Source of the DNA: Candidatus Saccharimonadota bacterium
GTDB lineage: Bacteria; Patescibacteriota; Saccharimonadia; Saccharimonadales; Saccharimonadaceae
Reading direction: 5' to 3'
DNA: 55,948 bases
Assembly (NCBI GenBank): GCA_017460105.1
Contig: JAFUBS010000007.1
Location: 1-55,948 of the forward strand
The notes beneath the pieces were generated by a model. It worked only from the letters and a program-made list of their open reading frames with translations, had not been told where the DNA came from and searched no databases. A program made the position numbers and the translations under genes. Below, piece after piece: positions 24,576-34,225 of this stretch (position 1 is its first letter; each line of letters begins with the position of its first letter).

Positions 24576-27044
24576 TTACTCCTTTACTAATTTTAATTTA
24601 CCTTTACTGAGTTTCAAAGTCGGAATATCGCCCTTCTTAAGCTCCTCCGAGATAATTGCTTCGGAGAGCAAAGACTCTACTTCGTCTTCAATCTTCCTGC
24701 GAAGTGGTCTTGCACCATTCTTTGGATCGTATCCCTTCTGGATCAAATACTCCTTCGCTTTCTCATCTACTTTGAGGCCAATTCCCTTTGTTGCTAATCT
24801 CTTCTTCAAATCATCAATGAGATTATCAAAGATTTTTTCCACGTTCTTCTTTGTCAACGCGTGGAATACTAGTATGTTATCCAAGCGATTAATCAGCTCC
24901 GGGCGCATCACCTTCTTGAGCGCTTTCATCGCATATGACTTATTTTCTTCATATTCTTCCGCCAAAGCTTTTTTATCCTTTGCAGTTTTTGCGGTGAAAC
25001 CTAGTTCCGACTCACGATACATATCGGCCGAACCAAGATTGGATGTGAGGATTACAATTGTATTATTGAATTTGATTTTATTACCCTGACCGTCCGTCAG
25101 CACCCCGTCTTCCAGAATTTGTAATAACAAATTGAATACATCCGGATGCGCTTTTTCAATCTCGTCAAATAGAATCACCGAATATGGCTTCCTACGCACT
25201 GCCTCGGTCAACTTACCACCATCATCGTAACCAATGTATCCAGCCGGTGCGCCCACAAGACGTGATACATTATGTTTTTCGCCAAACTCGCTCATATCAA
25301 TTTTTACGAGTGCATTTTCCCCACCAAACACCTCGCGCGCAATTACCCGTGCGAGTTCAGTCTTGCCCACACCAGTCGGCCCCATGAAAAGGAATGAACC
25401 AATTGGCCTGCGAGAATCTGCGATGCCGCTTCTACCACGACGAATCGCCTTTGCCACCGCATCAATCGCTTCGTCCTGACCGATTACAGACTTTTTCAAC
25501 TCATCTTCCAAGTTCATCAACATCTTCATCTCGCTACCATGTACTTTTGATACCGGTATACCAGTTTTCAACGATACGGCCGTAGCCAAATTCTCTTCAG
25601 TGAGAACCGGAGTTTCCTCATCTTTTACGCCGGCCTTTTCCAGTTTTTTAATTTCCTCTTCTAGTTTTGCTAGTTCAGTCTTGTAGTTTGCAGCTTTTTC
25701 GTAATCTTCCTTTTCGGCAGCATCGGCAATTTTCTCTTCTAGCGATGATTTTTCTATCTTCATCTTCTTGTATTTACCGCCACCTTTTTTGTCTGCCGCC
25801 ACCTTCGCAATTGCTGACGCTTCATCGATAATATCGATAATTTTATCCGGCATGAATCTATCGTTAATATAACGCTGACCCATCGTAATTGCTGTACTCA
25901 GGATTTCATCAGGAATTACCACGCCATGATGCTTCTCATAATGACCCTTAATTCCCTTAAGAATCCTCAGCGTTACCGTCGCTGAAGGTTCTTCCACCAT
26001 CACAGTCTGGAATCTACGACTAAGCGCCTTGTCTTTTTCGATACTTTTGCGATACTCATCCAAAGTCGTCGCGCCAATCAGGTTAATCGAATTACGTGCC
26101 AGCGCTGGCTTTAGAATATTTGCCGCATCCATCGTGCCTTCTGAAGAACCAGCACCACACAGCAAATGTAGCTCGTCGATAAATAGCAAAATTGTATCAT
26201 CCGCAACAGCTTCATCAATCACCCCCTTAATACGCTCTTCAAATTCACCACGGAATTTCGCACCGGCCACCAAGCTAGACAAATCTACTTGCCAAATATG
26301 TTTACCAATCAAACTCCCCGGCACTTCATTTTTAACAATCCTCGTCGCGAGACCCTCCACAATTGCCGTCTTGCCTACGCCGGCCTCACCAATCAAGACT
26401 GGATTAGACTTCGTCCTACGGCTTAGTACCGTCACTACGCGCTCGATTTCATTCTCACGCCCAATCACCGTGTCTAATTTTCCCGCACGCGCCTCCTCAG
26501 TCAAATCCTTGCCGTAGCGCTTGAGGAAACGAAGTTCAGAGTTCTTCACGTATTTGGCTTTTTCGGCTTTTAATTTTTCGTCTTTTGTTTGCTCTTCTAC
26601 AAGTTTCTCTATATCGTCAAGCAACTTTTCATTGTCGACTTTTAGTCCTTGCAAAATCAAAGAAGCGCGCGAATTCGGCTGGCTAAGCAACGCATATAAT
26701 ATATGTTCAGTACCGATTACCGACAAACCCTCCTCATGGGTAAAATTCTGCGCCATTCTGAGTGTTAAAATCACCGATTCGGACAGCGACATCATCGCCA
26801 TATCGCTACCAGGCACCTCTACCGCAGCTTTGTTCAAAGCCTTTTCGATCTCTTCTAGCGTCGCACCTTCTTCGCGAATCATCTTTGCAGCTGTACAAGT
26901 ATCAATTGCCATTAATCCTAGTAGCAAATGTTCCGTACTCATATAGCCATTGTTATACCTCTTACTATAATAATCTGCCTTCTGCAGCGCAAAGCGCGCA
27001 TTTTCAGACAATTTATTCATTATTTCACTAAATTCTGCTTGCAT
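24576..27044 (-). CDS. clpC: Clp protease ATPase subunit ClpC
   Basis: A 822-residue Hsp100 unfoldase. It has an N-terminal double Clp-N repeat (1-145), a first AAA module with GEAGVGKT (219-226), a short UVR-containing middle region (about 435-470, [12 protein letters not shown]), a second AAA module with GPTGVGKT (555-562) and a D2-small domain. The UVR type indicates ClpC rather than ClpB. The start is the ATG at 27044 (MQAEFSEIM). The upstream ATG at 27074 would precede the transcript start, because TGCTATAAT (27051-27059) ends only 6 bases before 27044. A perfect CIRCE operator follows upstream, so it should be heat-inducible through HrcA. Confidence 0.96.
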   Translation of the reverse strand: MQAEFSEIMNKLSENARFALQKADYYSKRYNNGYMSTEHLLLGLMAIDTCTAAKMIREEGATLEEIEKALNKAAVEVPGSDMAMMSLSESVILTLRMAQNFTHEEGLSVIGTEHILYALLSQPNSRASLILQGLKVDNEKLLDDIEKLVEEQTKDEKLKAEKAKYVKNSELRFLKRYGKDLTEEARAGKLDTVIGRENEIERVVTVLSRRTKSNPVLIGEAGVGKTAIVEGLATRIVKNEVPGSLIGKHIWQVDLSSLVAGAKFRGEFEERIKGVIDEAVADDTILLFIDELHLLCGAGSSEGTMDAANILKPALARNSINLIGATTLDEYRKSIEKDKALSRRFQTVMVEEPSATVTLRILKGIKGHYEKHHGVVIPDEILSTAITMGQRYINDRFMPDKIIDIIDEASAIAKVAADKKGGGKYKKMKIEKSSLEEKIADAAEKEDYEKAANYKTELAKLEEEIKKLEKAGVKDEETPVLTEENLATAVSLKTGIPVSKVHGSEMKMLMNLEDELKKSVIGQDEAIDAVAKAIRRGRSGIADSRRPIGSFLFMGPTGVGKTELARVIAREVFGGENALVKIDMSEFGEKHNVSRLVGAPAGYIGYDDGGKLTEAVRRKPYSVILFDEIEKAHPDVFNLLLQILEDGVLTDGQGNKIKFNNTIVILTSNLGSADMYRESELGFTAKTAKDKKALAEEYEENKSYAMKALKKVMRPELINRLDNILVFHALTKKNVEKIFDNLIDDLKKRLATKGIGLKVDEKAKEYLIQKGYDPKNGARPLRRKIEDEVESLLSEAIISEELKKGDIPTLKLSKGKLKLVKE

Positions 27045-27050
27045 ACCCCT

Positions 27051-27059
27051 ATTATAGCA
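27051..27059 (-). promoter_or_regulatory. Extended -10 promoter of clpC-clpP
   Basis: TGCTATAAT on the minus strand, 6 bases before the ATG. The -35 region lies within the CIRCE operator. Confidence 0.85.
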
Positions 27060-27061
27060 AA

Positions 27062-27088
27062 TTAGCACTCCCATTGCAAGAGTGCTAA
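27062..27088. promoter_or_regulatory. CIRCE operator (HrcA binding site)
   Basis: TTAGCACTC, 9 bases, GAGTGCTAA: an exact match to the CIRCE consensus. It overlaps the -35 region of the clpC promoter, where bound HrcA would block polymerase. It implies that an hrcA gene exists elsewhere in the genome. Confidence 0.97.
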
Positions 27089-27192
27089 TCCATCAATTTT
27101 ATAATCATCTCCTCAATCAAGTTCTTAGCTGGTTATAACCGTTAGAATACGTCCCATCTTTCGTAGCGGATATATGTTATAATTTAGTTATT

Positions 27193-28026
27193 ATGAGTAT
27201 TACAAAAGCTATTGTTCCGGTTGCTGGATGGGGCACCAGACGTTTACCAATTACCAAAATTATCGAAAAATCTATGTTGCCAGTCGGGAATCGTCCGTTG
27301 GTAGATTACTCAGTGCAAGAACTAATTAAGGCTGGCGTCAAAGATATATATATGGTGATTTCAGACTCTGAACCATGCCAAGTACAAGAGTACTATAAGG
27401 ATAATTTAGCGCTTAATAAATACTTGATTGAACGTGGCAAGGAAGATAGGTTAAAACTCGCAAAGACCTTGCCGGACGATGTAACCATCCATTATACCGT
27501 GCAAGATCCGTCGGCGAAGTATGGAACTGCAGTGCCAATTGCAATGGTGGTAGATGAATATCGTATTAATGAACCAGTTTTGGTATTCATGGGCGACGAT
27601 TTTGTTTGGAATCCGGATGGTGAATCTGCGGCAGAGGCCTTAATAAAAGCTTCGGAAAATGGCGAACATTCAGCGATTCTCGGCGTAGAAATCCCTAGAG
27701 AAAAAGTGGAGAAATATGGCGTATTGTCCGCCGAAAATGGGAACCTTGTCGGCGTGGTAGAAAAACCAACTCCAGAGGAAGCACCGTCAAATCTCATCAA
27801 TGTATCAAAATACGTTATGACTCCAGAGTTACTCAAGAAGATAGTAAAATATGTAGATGAACATGATTTTGGACCAAAAGATCAAGAATACATGGTAACG
27901 GATCCAATAGACGAGTTTATTAAGAATGGTGGCATAATGCGCGTTGCGCCTACTAACGGTGAGTATTTAGACGGTGGTTCAGTGGAAGGCTGGCTACACG
28001 CAAATAATGTAGTAGTTGGAAATTAA
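27193..28026 (+). CDS. galU: UTP-glucose-1-phosphate uridylyltransferase
   Basis: A 277-residue nucleotidyltransferase making UDP-glucose from UTP and glucose-1-phosphate. Visible motifs: VAGWGTRRLPITKIIEKSMLPV (in part; the usual loop is GxGTRxLPxTK), PLVDYSVQELIKAGV, FMGDDF (metal-binding D), GVVEKP, and DPIDEFIKNGG near the C-terminus. UDP-glucose would supply cell-envelope glycans. TGTTATAAT (27175-27183) lies 9 bases before the ATG, so the leader is 0-3 nt. It runs alone, divergent from clpC. Confidence 0.92.
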   Translation: MSITKAIVPVAGWGTRRLPITKIIEKSMLPVGNRPLVDYSVQELIKAGVKDIYMVISDSEPCQVQEYYKDNLALNKYLIERGKEDRLKLAKTLPDDVTIHYTVQDPSAKYGTAVPIAMVVDEYRINEPVLVFMGDDFVWNPDGESAAEALIKASENGEHSAILGVEIPREKVEKYGVLSAENGNLVGVVEKPTPEEAPSNLINVSKYVMTPELLKKIVKYVDEHDFGPKDQEYMVTDPIDEFIKNGGIMRVAPTNGEYLDGGSVEGWLHANNVVVGN

Positions 28027-28123
28027 AACAAAACAATATTCATAAATTTGCACACCAGGAATAGAGTAGAGCAAAATCTGCTGTTCGTGAAGCATAATAT
28101 TTATATCGAGCTCAAACGAAACT

Positions 28124-28459
28124 CTATTTCCCAATCCCAAGCGCTTCGTCGCTCAGAACGCTAGCACCAAAAGGCTTTTCATATCCCTTTAGCCCATCCA
28201 CCTCTACTTGCAATTTTTCCAAATACTCAGTCAGAACTTCTTTCGTCACCGGCCCAGTCTTCTCGAACACATACAGCCCCTCTTCAGTCTCATCCTCCTC
28301 TTCTTTCTCCTCTTTGTCAGGCAGATATCCCGGACGTGAACGATCCAAATAAATGTCACCCGAATAATGATACATCGCAAGCGACACACTAGTAGACGTA
28401 AGTGCCACAATCACAGCGATTATACCAAGAATCACCAAATTACGTCCGCCGCTCGTCAT
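28124..28459 (-). CDS. Small single-pass membrane protein, unknown function
   Basis: A 111-residue protein: a membrane helix near the N-terminus (about 8-30), an acidic linker (KEEKEEEDETEEG) and a short C-terminal region. I recognise no family. It overlaps the upstream secreted coiled-coil gene by 4 bp (ATGA), so the two are translated together and probably work together at the membrane. Confidence 0.65.
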   Translation of the reverse strand: MTSGGRNLVILGIIAVIVALTSTSVSLAMYHYSGDIYLDRSRPGYLPDKEEKEEEDETEEGLYVFEKTGPVTKEVLTEYLEKLQVEVDGLKGYEKPFGASVLSDEALGIGK

Positions 28460-28956
28460 TTCAATTCATCCTTCAATTTTGTTACTAATTTTACCTGTCT
28501 ATTCGTAAGCTCACTCATCTTTGCCACATCTTGGTTTACTGTCTCGCGTTTTTCACGAGTTATTTCTAATTTGTCATAGAATTTCTGAGGCTCACTTTTG
28601 CAATCCGTACTCACCAAATCCTCCAAAGCCTGCTGATAGACAATATAATCGCTGATAAACACCGTGCGCCTATCTACAAATTGCTCCTGGTTAGCAATCA
28701 ATGACGTATCAGAAATACTATTTTCTACCAGTCGCACATTGAGCGGTGTCACAAATTTCGTCAGAATAGACTCATAATACCTACCTAGATACACTCGGAT
28801 TCGCGAATCTTCACGCTGCACTGCACGAAGACTATCCTTAATCGCGCTACAATTATCTACAATTGAAGTTTTTTGTGAAGAAGTAAGTTCCGCCGCTGAT
28901 ACCGGCACACTCACCAGACTCAAGACTAAAGCAGAAAATATCGCAAACTTTCTCAT
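28456..28956 (-). CDS. Secreted helical protein, unknown function
   Basis: A 166-residue protein with a signal peptide (MRKFAIFSALVLSLVSVPVSA, in part, cleavage near 21). A long, mostly helical mature part follows, likely a coiled coil (KLEITREKRETVNQDVAKM, TNRQVKLVTKLKDEL). Two cysteines (near 35 and 119) could pair. No family is recognised. TGATATAAT (28963-28971) is 6 bases before the ATG (leaderless). Coupled to 28124-28459. Confidence 0.7.
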   Translation of the reverse strand: MRKFAIFSALVLSLVSVPVSAAELTSSQKTSIVDNCSAIKDSLRAVQREDSRIRVYLGRYYESILTKFVTPLNVRLVENSISDTSLIANQEQFVDRRTVFISDYIVYQQALEDLVSTDCKSEPQKFYDKLEITREKRETVNQDVAKMSELTNRQVKLVTKLKDELK

Positions 28957-28991
28957 ACAATCATTATATCACAAAGAAATCGTCAAATAAC

Positions 28992-30851
28992 CTAGTCGCG
29001 CTTTAGCATTACCGTGAACGCTTCGGAAGGAATATCGATTTTGCCAAACCGCTTCATTCTCGCCTTACCACGCTTTTGTTTTTCAAGCAATTTTGCCTTG
29101 CGATCACGATCACCGGTATGGATTTTTACCGTCACATCCTTACGATAGGCTCCAATCGTTTCGCGCGCAATGATTCTCGCGCCAATCGCCGCTTGCAGTG
29201 CCACTTCCCAGTTCTGTCGCGGTATTACTTCTTTTAATTTCTTCGTAGTTTCTCGCCCAATCGCATCTGCCTCAGACCTATGGCACATTACCGATAGGGC
29301 GTCAATCTTATGTCCGCCAACCAAGAAATCCACTCGCACCAAATCCTCGGTTTTATATCCATTTAATTCGTAATTGAACGAAGCGTATCCACTCGTCGCG
29401 GACTTCAACTGGTCATAGAAATCCGTCAGCAAATTCGCCATCGGCGCCTCAAAATCAATCACCGCACGCTCCTCGATATACGACAAATTCGTCTGGTGAC
29501 CACGTTTTTCGTTGATGAGATTAAGTACATTTCCAATCATATTCTTCGGTAAGATGATCTCGCCTTTTACCCACGGCTCACGTATCTCGCTAATTTCCGA
29601 CACGTCAGGAAGATCTGCCGCAGATTTTATTTCACGAATCTCACCATTCGCCATCACGACTTCGTAATTCGTAGACGGATTAGTTACGATCAGGTCTAGT
29701 CCGAACTCTCGCTCTAAACGCTCCTTAATAATGTCCATATGAAGTAGCCCCAAGAATCCAATCCGAAGTCCAAATCCCAAAACCGGCGAATTTTCCGGCT
29801 CGTATCTGAGTGCCGAATCTGACAGCGCCAACTTTTCAATCGCTTCTTTCAAATCCTTGTATTGGTCATTAGAAACTGGGAAAAACCCTGCATAAACAAA
29901 CGGCAAAACATTCTTGTATCCTGGCAAGGCCTCCATTGCGGAGTTCTTTACTAGAGTTACCGTATCACCCACCTTCGCTTCGCGCGTTGATTTGAGATTG
30001 GTCACAATATAGCCAATCTCTCCTTCTGACAGCTTTTCGCGTGGCGACATTTTTGGCGTAAGTACCCCGACTTCTAGCGCCAAGCCCTTCGTCCCTGCCG
30101 CCATCATCTTAATCTCGGCATTCTTCGGAATCTCCCCCTCAAAAATCCGCACATACAACACAACACCACGATAATCATCAAAATAACTGTCAAAAATCAA
30201 TGCGCGTGTAGGTGAAACACCTGAACGGTGGTTAGGTAATTCCTCTGAGGAATCTTCGCGACCAACGGGGAGCGAACGAAGCGACTGAGCCCCGTAACGA
30301 CGGGCGCGAAGGAGCGGGTCCGAAGAGGAATTACTAACCACCCTATCAAGGATTTTTTCTACTCCGAATCCAGTTTTGCCAGACGCTTCAATTATATCCT
30401 CACGTTTGCACCCAAGCAGATTAATTATTTGCGCCGCCACCCCCTCCACATCCGCCGCCGGCAAATCTACTTTGTTAATTACGGGGATAATCGTCAAATC
30501 CTGCTCTATTGCGAGATAAACATTCGCCAGAGTCTGCGCCTGAATGCCTTGTGTCGCGTCTACTACTAATACTGCAATCTCCACCGCCTGCAAACTACGC
30601 GATACTTCATAAGAAAAATCCACATGTCCCGGCGTATCTATAAGGTTGAGAGTATACCCCTTCCATTGCATGGTTACAGGCGCCAGTTTTATCGTAATTC
30701 CTTTTTCTCGTTCTAGTTCCATGGAATCAAGAAGCTGCGCTTTCATTTCACGCTTTTCTACTGTCCCAGTTAGCTCCATCATCCTATCCGCAATTGTGGA
30801 CTTCCCATGATCAATATGCGCAATGATGCAAAAATTACGAATCTTATCCAT
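28992..30851 (-). CDS. lepA: Elongation factor 4 (LepA) with in-frame insertion
   Basis: A 619-residue translational GTPase (family about 600). AHIDHGKST (11-19), DTPGHVDF (G3), NKVDLP (G4), the EF-G-like domains and the LepA-specific C-terminal domain (KLLEKQKRGKARMK, IPSEAFTVML) are present. Residues about 170-208 (SNSSSDPLLRARRYG... to LPNHRSG) are encoded by the palindromic element at 30227-30342. They replace the normal short loop between the G domain (KILDRVV) and domain 2 (SPTRALIFDSYFDDYRG). TGATATAAT (30860-30868) is 8 bases before the ATG, so the leader is at most 1-2 nt. Confidence 0.96.
   Translation of the reverse strand: MDKIRNFCIIAHIDHGKSTIADRMMELTGTVEKREMKAQLLDSMELEREKGITIKLAPVTMQWKGYTLNLIDTPGHVDFSYEVSRSLQAVEIAVLVVDATQGIQAQTLANVYLAIEQDLTIIPVINKVDLPAADVEGVAAQIINLLGCKREDIIEASGKTGFGVEKILDRVVSNSSSDPLLRARRYGAQSLRSLPVGREDSSEELPNHRSGVSPTRALIFDSYFDDYRGVVLYVRIFEGEIPKNAEIKMMAAGTKGLALEVGVLTPKMSPREKLSEGEIGYIVTNLKSTREAKVGDTVTLVKNSAMEALPGYKNVLPFVYAGFFPVSNDQYKDLKEAIEKLALSDSALRYEPENSPVLGFGLRIGFLGLLHMDIIKERLEREFGLDLIVTNPSTNYEVVMANGEIREIKSAADLPDVSEISEIREPWVKGEIILPKNMIGNVLNLINEKRGHQTNLSYIEERAVIDFEAPMANLLTDFYDQLKSATSGYASFNYELNGYKTEDLVRVDFLVGGHKIDALSVMCHRSEADAIGRETTKKLKEVIPRQNWEVALQAAIGARIIARETIGAYRKDVTVKIHTGDRDRKAKLLEKQKRGKARMKRFGKIDIPSEAFTVMLKRD
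30227..30342 (-). repeat. GC-rich palindromic element inside lepA
   Basis: Outer arms GGTGGTTAGGTAATTCCTC and GAGGAATTACTAACCACC are inverted copies with one extra base. The core GCGACCAACGGGGAGCG and GAGCCCCGTAACGACGGGCG matches recX and tsaE. The encoded peptide shares RARRYGAQSL with the recX copy because orientation and frame are the same. Confidence 0.92.
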
Positions 30852-30903
30852 TAAAATATATTATATCATAGGAAAGATCAAACTTTAAAAGCCAACCACT
30901 TTA

Positions 30904-33006
30904 TTATTTAAGAACACATCTTACAGATAGACCATATGAAGGCGTTCTTGTATCAAAAACAACCCTATTAGTGTACGACATCAAACTTTGCAATTCATGG
31001 CTACTAGAATTTGACGCCCACCAATATCCACGTTCATTAAGAAAACTAGTACTTCCTGTAAATCTACCAGATAGGATGACAGAGAAATTTGATATGAAGT
31101 TTGTAACACTATATTTACCATACAGCGTGCTAAACTCACTAGATGTTGGCAATCTCCATCCGGAAGGACATATATCACTACTCGCCGTACCGGTTCCCGA
31201 ACCCTGCGCATAGCAGAACGTACCTGCAGTGGCTGCACAAGTATTATAATAAACACCAATTTTTCTTGATCCAGAACCATATCCGTTCACAGTAGTGTTT
31301 CTATTTGAAATATCTATAACCGGAATTGTGTACTCATTTGACCATGAAGAGGTTACTCCACTAGTCGCATATTGTCCACTTCCGCCACCATTTTTTAGAT
31401 AATTCAAGTCAGTATCAGTGGCATTTGTGTTGCCTTTTAACGTATCAAGACTCACTGAAGCAATATCGATATTAAGATTGTCTTGCATCCAACATTTACC
31501 ATCAGATAGTTTTCTTATTAGGTATCTTTCATTATCACGATTATCGCGCCTTGTTATTCCTGACGTCGTGCATTCTTCGGCTGCTGTATGCTGTAGTGAT
31601 TTTATATCTCCATTTGAGAAAATGGTTGCGTCGGACTTTGGCATAGTAAACACAGCAGAGGCCAATGTTATATCGTCAAAATTCTCAGCAGTATCCTGGC
31701 CAATACCAGATGTTTGGCTCCAGTTAATAAACTCATTGCCACTAGACGATACGGTAGAAATTAAAACGGGTTCGCCCCAAGAATAGGTTCCAGCGCCAGT
31801 AACGCTAGAAATATAAGTAGGATTATACTCCACAGTCAAAACATACGTATTTCTCGGAAAATCCATACTAAGCGTTGTGTCTTCATTCAGTATCTGACTT
31901 ATAATTCTCTCAGTATCATTCCCATTGTCTCCTTGATAGTCCATAATGGTTTTTGCGTACGTACAAGTCTCGCCCAGATTTAGCTCCTCAGAACCATCTT
32001 CAGTATATTCATCGGGATATGTCCCATCAGCATTTTGAAGTCTATATTGCTTAGTACAGGTCACCACTTCGTTCTTCCACATTGCGAAAATAGTAGCGTC
32101 ATTTAAGACAGTCTGATCAATGCCATAAATAAGATTAGTGGTATCTCCGTCTGGATTATAAATAGTACCAGAACAAGTATCATCACTAGTAGTTGCCGAG
32201 CACCAGCCTTTGAATGTGTAGCCATCACGTACTGGTACCAGGTCCGACAATGTGATACTAGTGCTATTTGTATCACCAGCTTGGACATTATTAGTAGACT
32301 CATACGGCATATTAGTAACAGTGTCGGTACCTGCATTGGCATTGTAGGTGATGCTGTAGTTAATAGGATTGCCTACTGCGATTAAATTAAAGGTCTTAGT
32401 ATAAGCGCCATTAGCTACAGAGTAGTCTGCCCTAGCTCCTAAGCCTATGGTATAAGTGTTAGCTTCATTATTAGCTGTGCCCGTAATGTCTAGCGTGGTA
32501 GATTCGGTAGTAGGCGACGACAAGAAGACTGAATTGTTTCCAGTATTGTCTACTACAGCACCCCCATTCATATATTTACTTGGACTATAGCCCCATTTAC
32601 CATTATTAGTAGTGGTATTGAATTGTTCTTCTGTTAGGTTAGCAGTAATGGATTCTAGAGTTTCTTCACCATTTACTAGTGTGCCCGTGTCATCATCCGC
32701 ACTTATACTTAATGTGTATCCAGTATAGTTATTAGTAGCGACATTAAAAGAAGCTTTATCGTCATTAGCGGATACTGCAAAATTACCACTAGCACTATTT
32801 ACGGCTAGGTCTACTGAAGCAGTACTATTAGTGACATCTAGGGTAATAGTGCTCTCCGCAGCCGTACCCGTGATGGCCTTCGTTTCTATTTCATTATTGC
32901 TAATTGGTAGACACAACAGAATGGCAAGAAGAAAAAGTCCCGCAGCAGAAACAAACGCCACGCGATTAAACAAATGATTGACTTTAATAAATTGTATGAC
33001 CTTCAT
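30904..33006 (-). CDS. Surface protein with Listeria-Bacteroides-type repeat and FISUMP domain
   Basis: A 700-residue protein with a membrane/signal segment (about 17-37), a serine/threonine-rich beta-sandwich region (about 45-215) and an InlB-like repeat (about 220-295, ending RDGYTFKGWCS). A further linker follows, then a C-terminal FISUMP (Fibrobacter major paralogous) domain (about 480-700). The last is marked by CWMQDNLNI, DICPSGWRLPTSSEF, RGYWWASNSS and the end SVRCVLK. These domains are common in surface proteins of Saccharibacteria and Fibrobacter; ligand unknown. TTGACA near 33056 with a poor -10 may drive it. Confidence 0.75.
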   Translation of the reverse strand: MKVIQFIKVNHLFNRVAFVSAAGLFLLAILLCLPISNNEIETKAITGTAAESTITLDVTNSTASVDLAVNSASGNFAVSANDDKASFNVATNNYTGYTLSISADDDTGTLVNGEETLESITANLTEEQFNTTTNNGKWGYSPSKYMNGGAVVDNTGNNSVFLSSPTTESTTLDITGTANNEANTYTIGLGARADYSVANGAYTKTFNLIAVGNPINYSITYNANAGTDTVTNMPYESTNNVQAGDTNSTSITLSDLVPVRDGYTFKGWCSATTSDDTCSGTIYNPDGDTTNLIYGIDQTVLNDATIFAMWKNEVVTCTKQYRLQNADGTYPDEYTEDGSEELNLGETCTYAKTIMDYQGDNGNDTERIISQILNEDTTLSMDFPRNTYVLTVEYNPTYISSVTGAGTYSWGEPVLISTVSSSGNEFINWSQTSGIGQDTAENFDDITLASAVFTMPKSDATIFSNGDIKSLQHTAAEECTTSGITRRDNRDNERYLIRKLSDGKCWMQDNLNIDIASVSLDTLKGNTNATDTDLNYLKNGGGSGQYATSGVTSSWSNEYTIPVIDISNRNTTVNGYGSGSRKIGVYYNTCAATAGTFCYAQGSGTGTASSDICPSGWRLPTSSEFSTLYGKYSVTNFISNFSVILSGRFTGSTSFLNERGYWWASNSSSHELQSLMSYTNRVVFDTRTPSYGLSVRCVLK

Positions 33007-33133
33007 ATTTTTACTTTATTAATGCTTATTATTAGCTTACCTCGTTCTAGGCGGGTTTGTCAATAGGTTTAATTGCATTTTTTCAACATAAAAACAAATG
33101 CATCAAAAAGTGTATTCTATAAAATTAGACCAT

Positions 33134-34087
33134 TTACGGTTGTACAGTGGATCTCTCTTCGCCATTATAGCAAAAATCCCCAGCAAAAGCTTTCCTCAAA
33201 TCCTCGGTGTTATATTCGCTGCATTCTAAAGGAGCCTGTGTACTAGTAAAGAATTGCCACTTTGCATCCGAGCCAGTCCTATAAAACAGACCCATCGCGC
33301 CCTTCACTCCTGCCCCAAATGACTGATATGGCGCATATTCACTATCACGTATTTTCACAGCTACACCTATATTTAACTCTATCGGGTATTCTCCCTCTTT
33401 TTCGCGATAAGCTAACTCTAACTCAGATATCAACGCCTTGTCGTCTTCAGTCAACCAAGTCCAATCAGTTTTAGCACATTGCAAAAGTACATATTCATAA
33501 CCATTTGTTGGCGACGACCATGCAGTATCTTCATAAATGCCACAAAAAATGTTACTGGAAGAATTTAAATAGCCATATTCATCTGGAGCAGGCGCCGAAC
33601 CTAGATTCGGCAATGTCCCAATCGACTTAAAGCCAGCACCTTCGAGCCTGCCAATTAGAACATCCATGTTCGCCTCACCATTATCCGAATTAGTAACTTG
33701 CTTCTTCACGGTAAGTCTCATAGGAATAAACGTATTTAGGTCAACTGGCTTATACATAAGCATATTTGAATTCTCATAACGATCCCAAGTGCCCCCAATA
33801 TCCTCAGTTAGACTCTCCACTACGCTTACCACTTCTTTGTAATCATTCGCCATCGTACTCGCAGCTATTTCAATTTTTGTTTCTTCTTTTATTTGCTCTA
33901 TTGTAATTGGTTCACTTTCTTCTTTTGGTTCATAGTATTTCACCCCAAAGAAAACTGCAACGCCTACAGACAACAAAGCCATAACTCCAAATAATATTGC
34001 AGGCACATTAACTTTTTTCTTATTCACAGTTGGTTTTACTTGGCTTTCGACACCCAAGTTTTCCTGATTGATGCTTTGATTCTCCAT
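33134..34087 (-). CDS. Single-pass membrane protein, unknown function
   Basis: A 317-residue protein. A polar cytoplasmic N-terminus of about 26 residues precedes a membrane helix (about 28-49), and a long extracellular region follows with two or more cysteine pairs (CGIYEDT, LQCAKT, LECSEY, DFCYNG). I recognise no fold. AGGAA lies 7 bases before the ATG, so initiation depends on a Shine-Dalgarno site. It lies between the FISUMP gene and pnp on the same strand. Confidence 0.6.
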   Translation of the reverse strand: MENQSINQENLGVESQVKPTVNKKKVNVPAILFGVMALLSVGVAVFFGVKYYEPKEESEPITIEQIKEETKIEIAASTMANDYKEVVSVVESLTEDIGGTWDRYENSNMLMYKPVDLNTFIPMRLTVKKQVTNSDNGEANMDVLIGRLEGAGFKSIGTLPNLGSAPAPDEYGYLNSSSNIFCGIYEDTAWSSPTNGYEYVLLQCAKTDWTWLTEDDKALISELELAYREKEGEYPIELNIGVAVKIRDSEYAPYQSFGAGVKGAMGLFYRTGSDAKWQFFTSTQAPLECSEYNTEDLRKAFAGDFCYNGEERSTVQP

Positions 34088-34157
34088 GTATTTTTCCTAA
34101 CTAACTTATGCTTATTATGACACAAGTTAACGCAAAGTTCAATCCAAATAGGCAAAA

Positions 34158-34222
34158 CCAAAAATCAGCCCTATCTCTTTCGAGCAAACATCCGAAGCGG
34201 ACGCTTTTCGGGCTGTTTTTGG
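34158..34222 (-). terminator. Large hairpin after pnp
   Basis: On the minus strand CCAAAAACAGCCC pairs with GGGCTGATTTTTGG around a structured 38-nt loop, followed by TTTTG. It starts right at the end of pnp. The loop contains CTCGAAAGAG, reminiscent of the ends of the palindromic elements, but no core. Confidence 0.65.
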
Positions 34223-34225
34223 ATA

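Noticed and set aside
27044-27074. ATG at 27074 as the clpC start
   Set aside because: It lies upstream of the extended -10 and overlaps the CIRCE operator; family alignment also starts at MQAEFSEIM.
28027-28123. Imperfect inverted repeat GGAATAGAGT / ACTCTATTTCC between galU and 28124
   Set aside because: It could be a weak terminator between convergent genes, but the long unpaired loop and lack of T-run make it unsupported.
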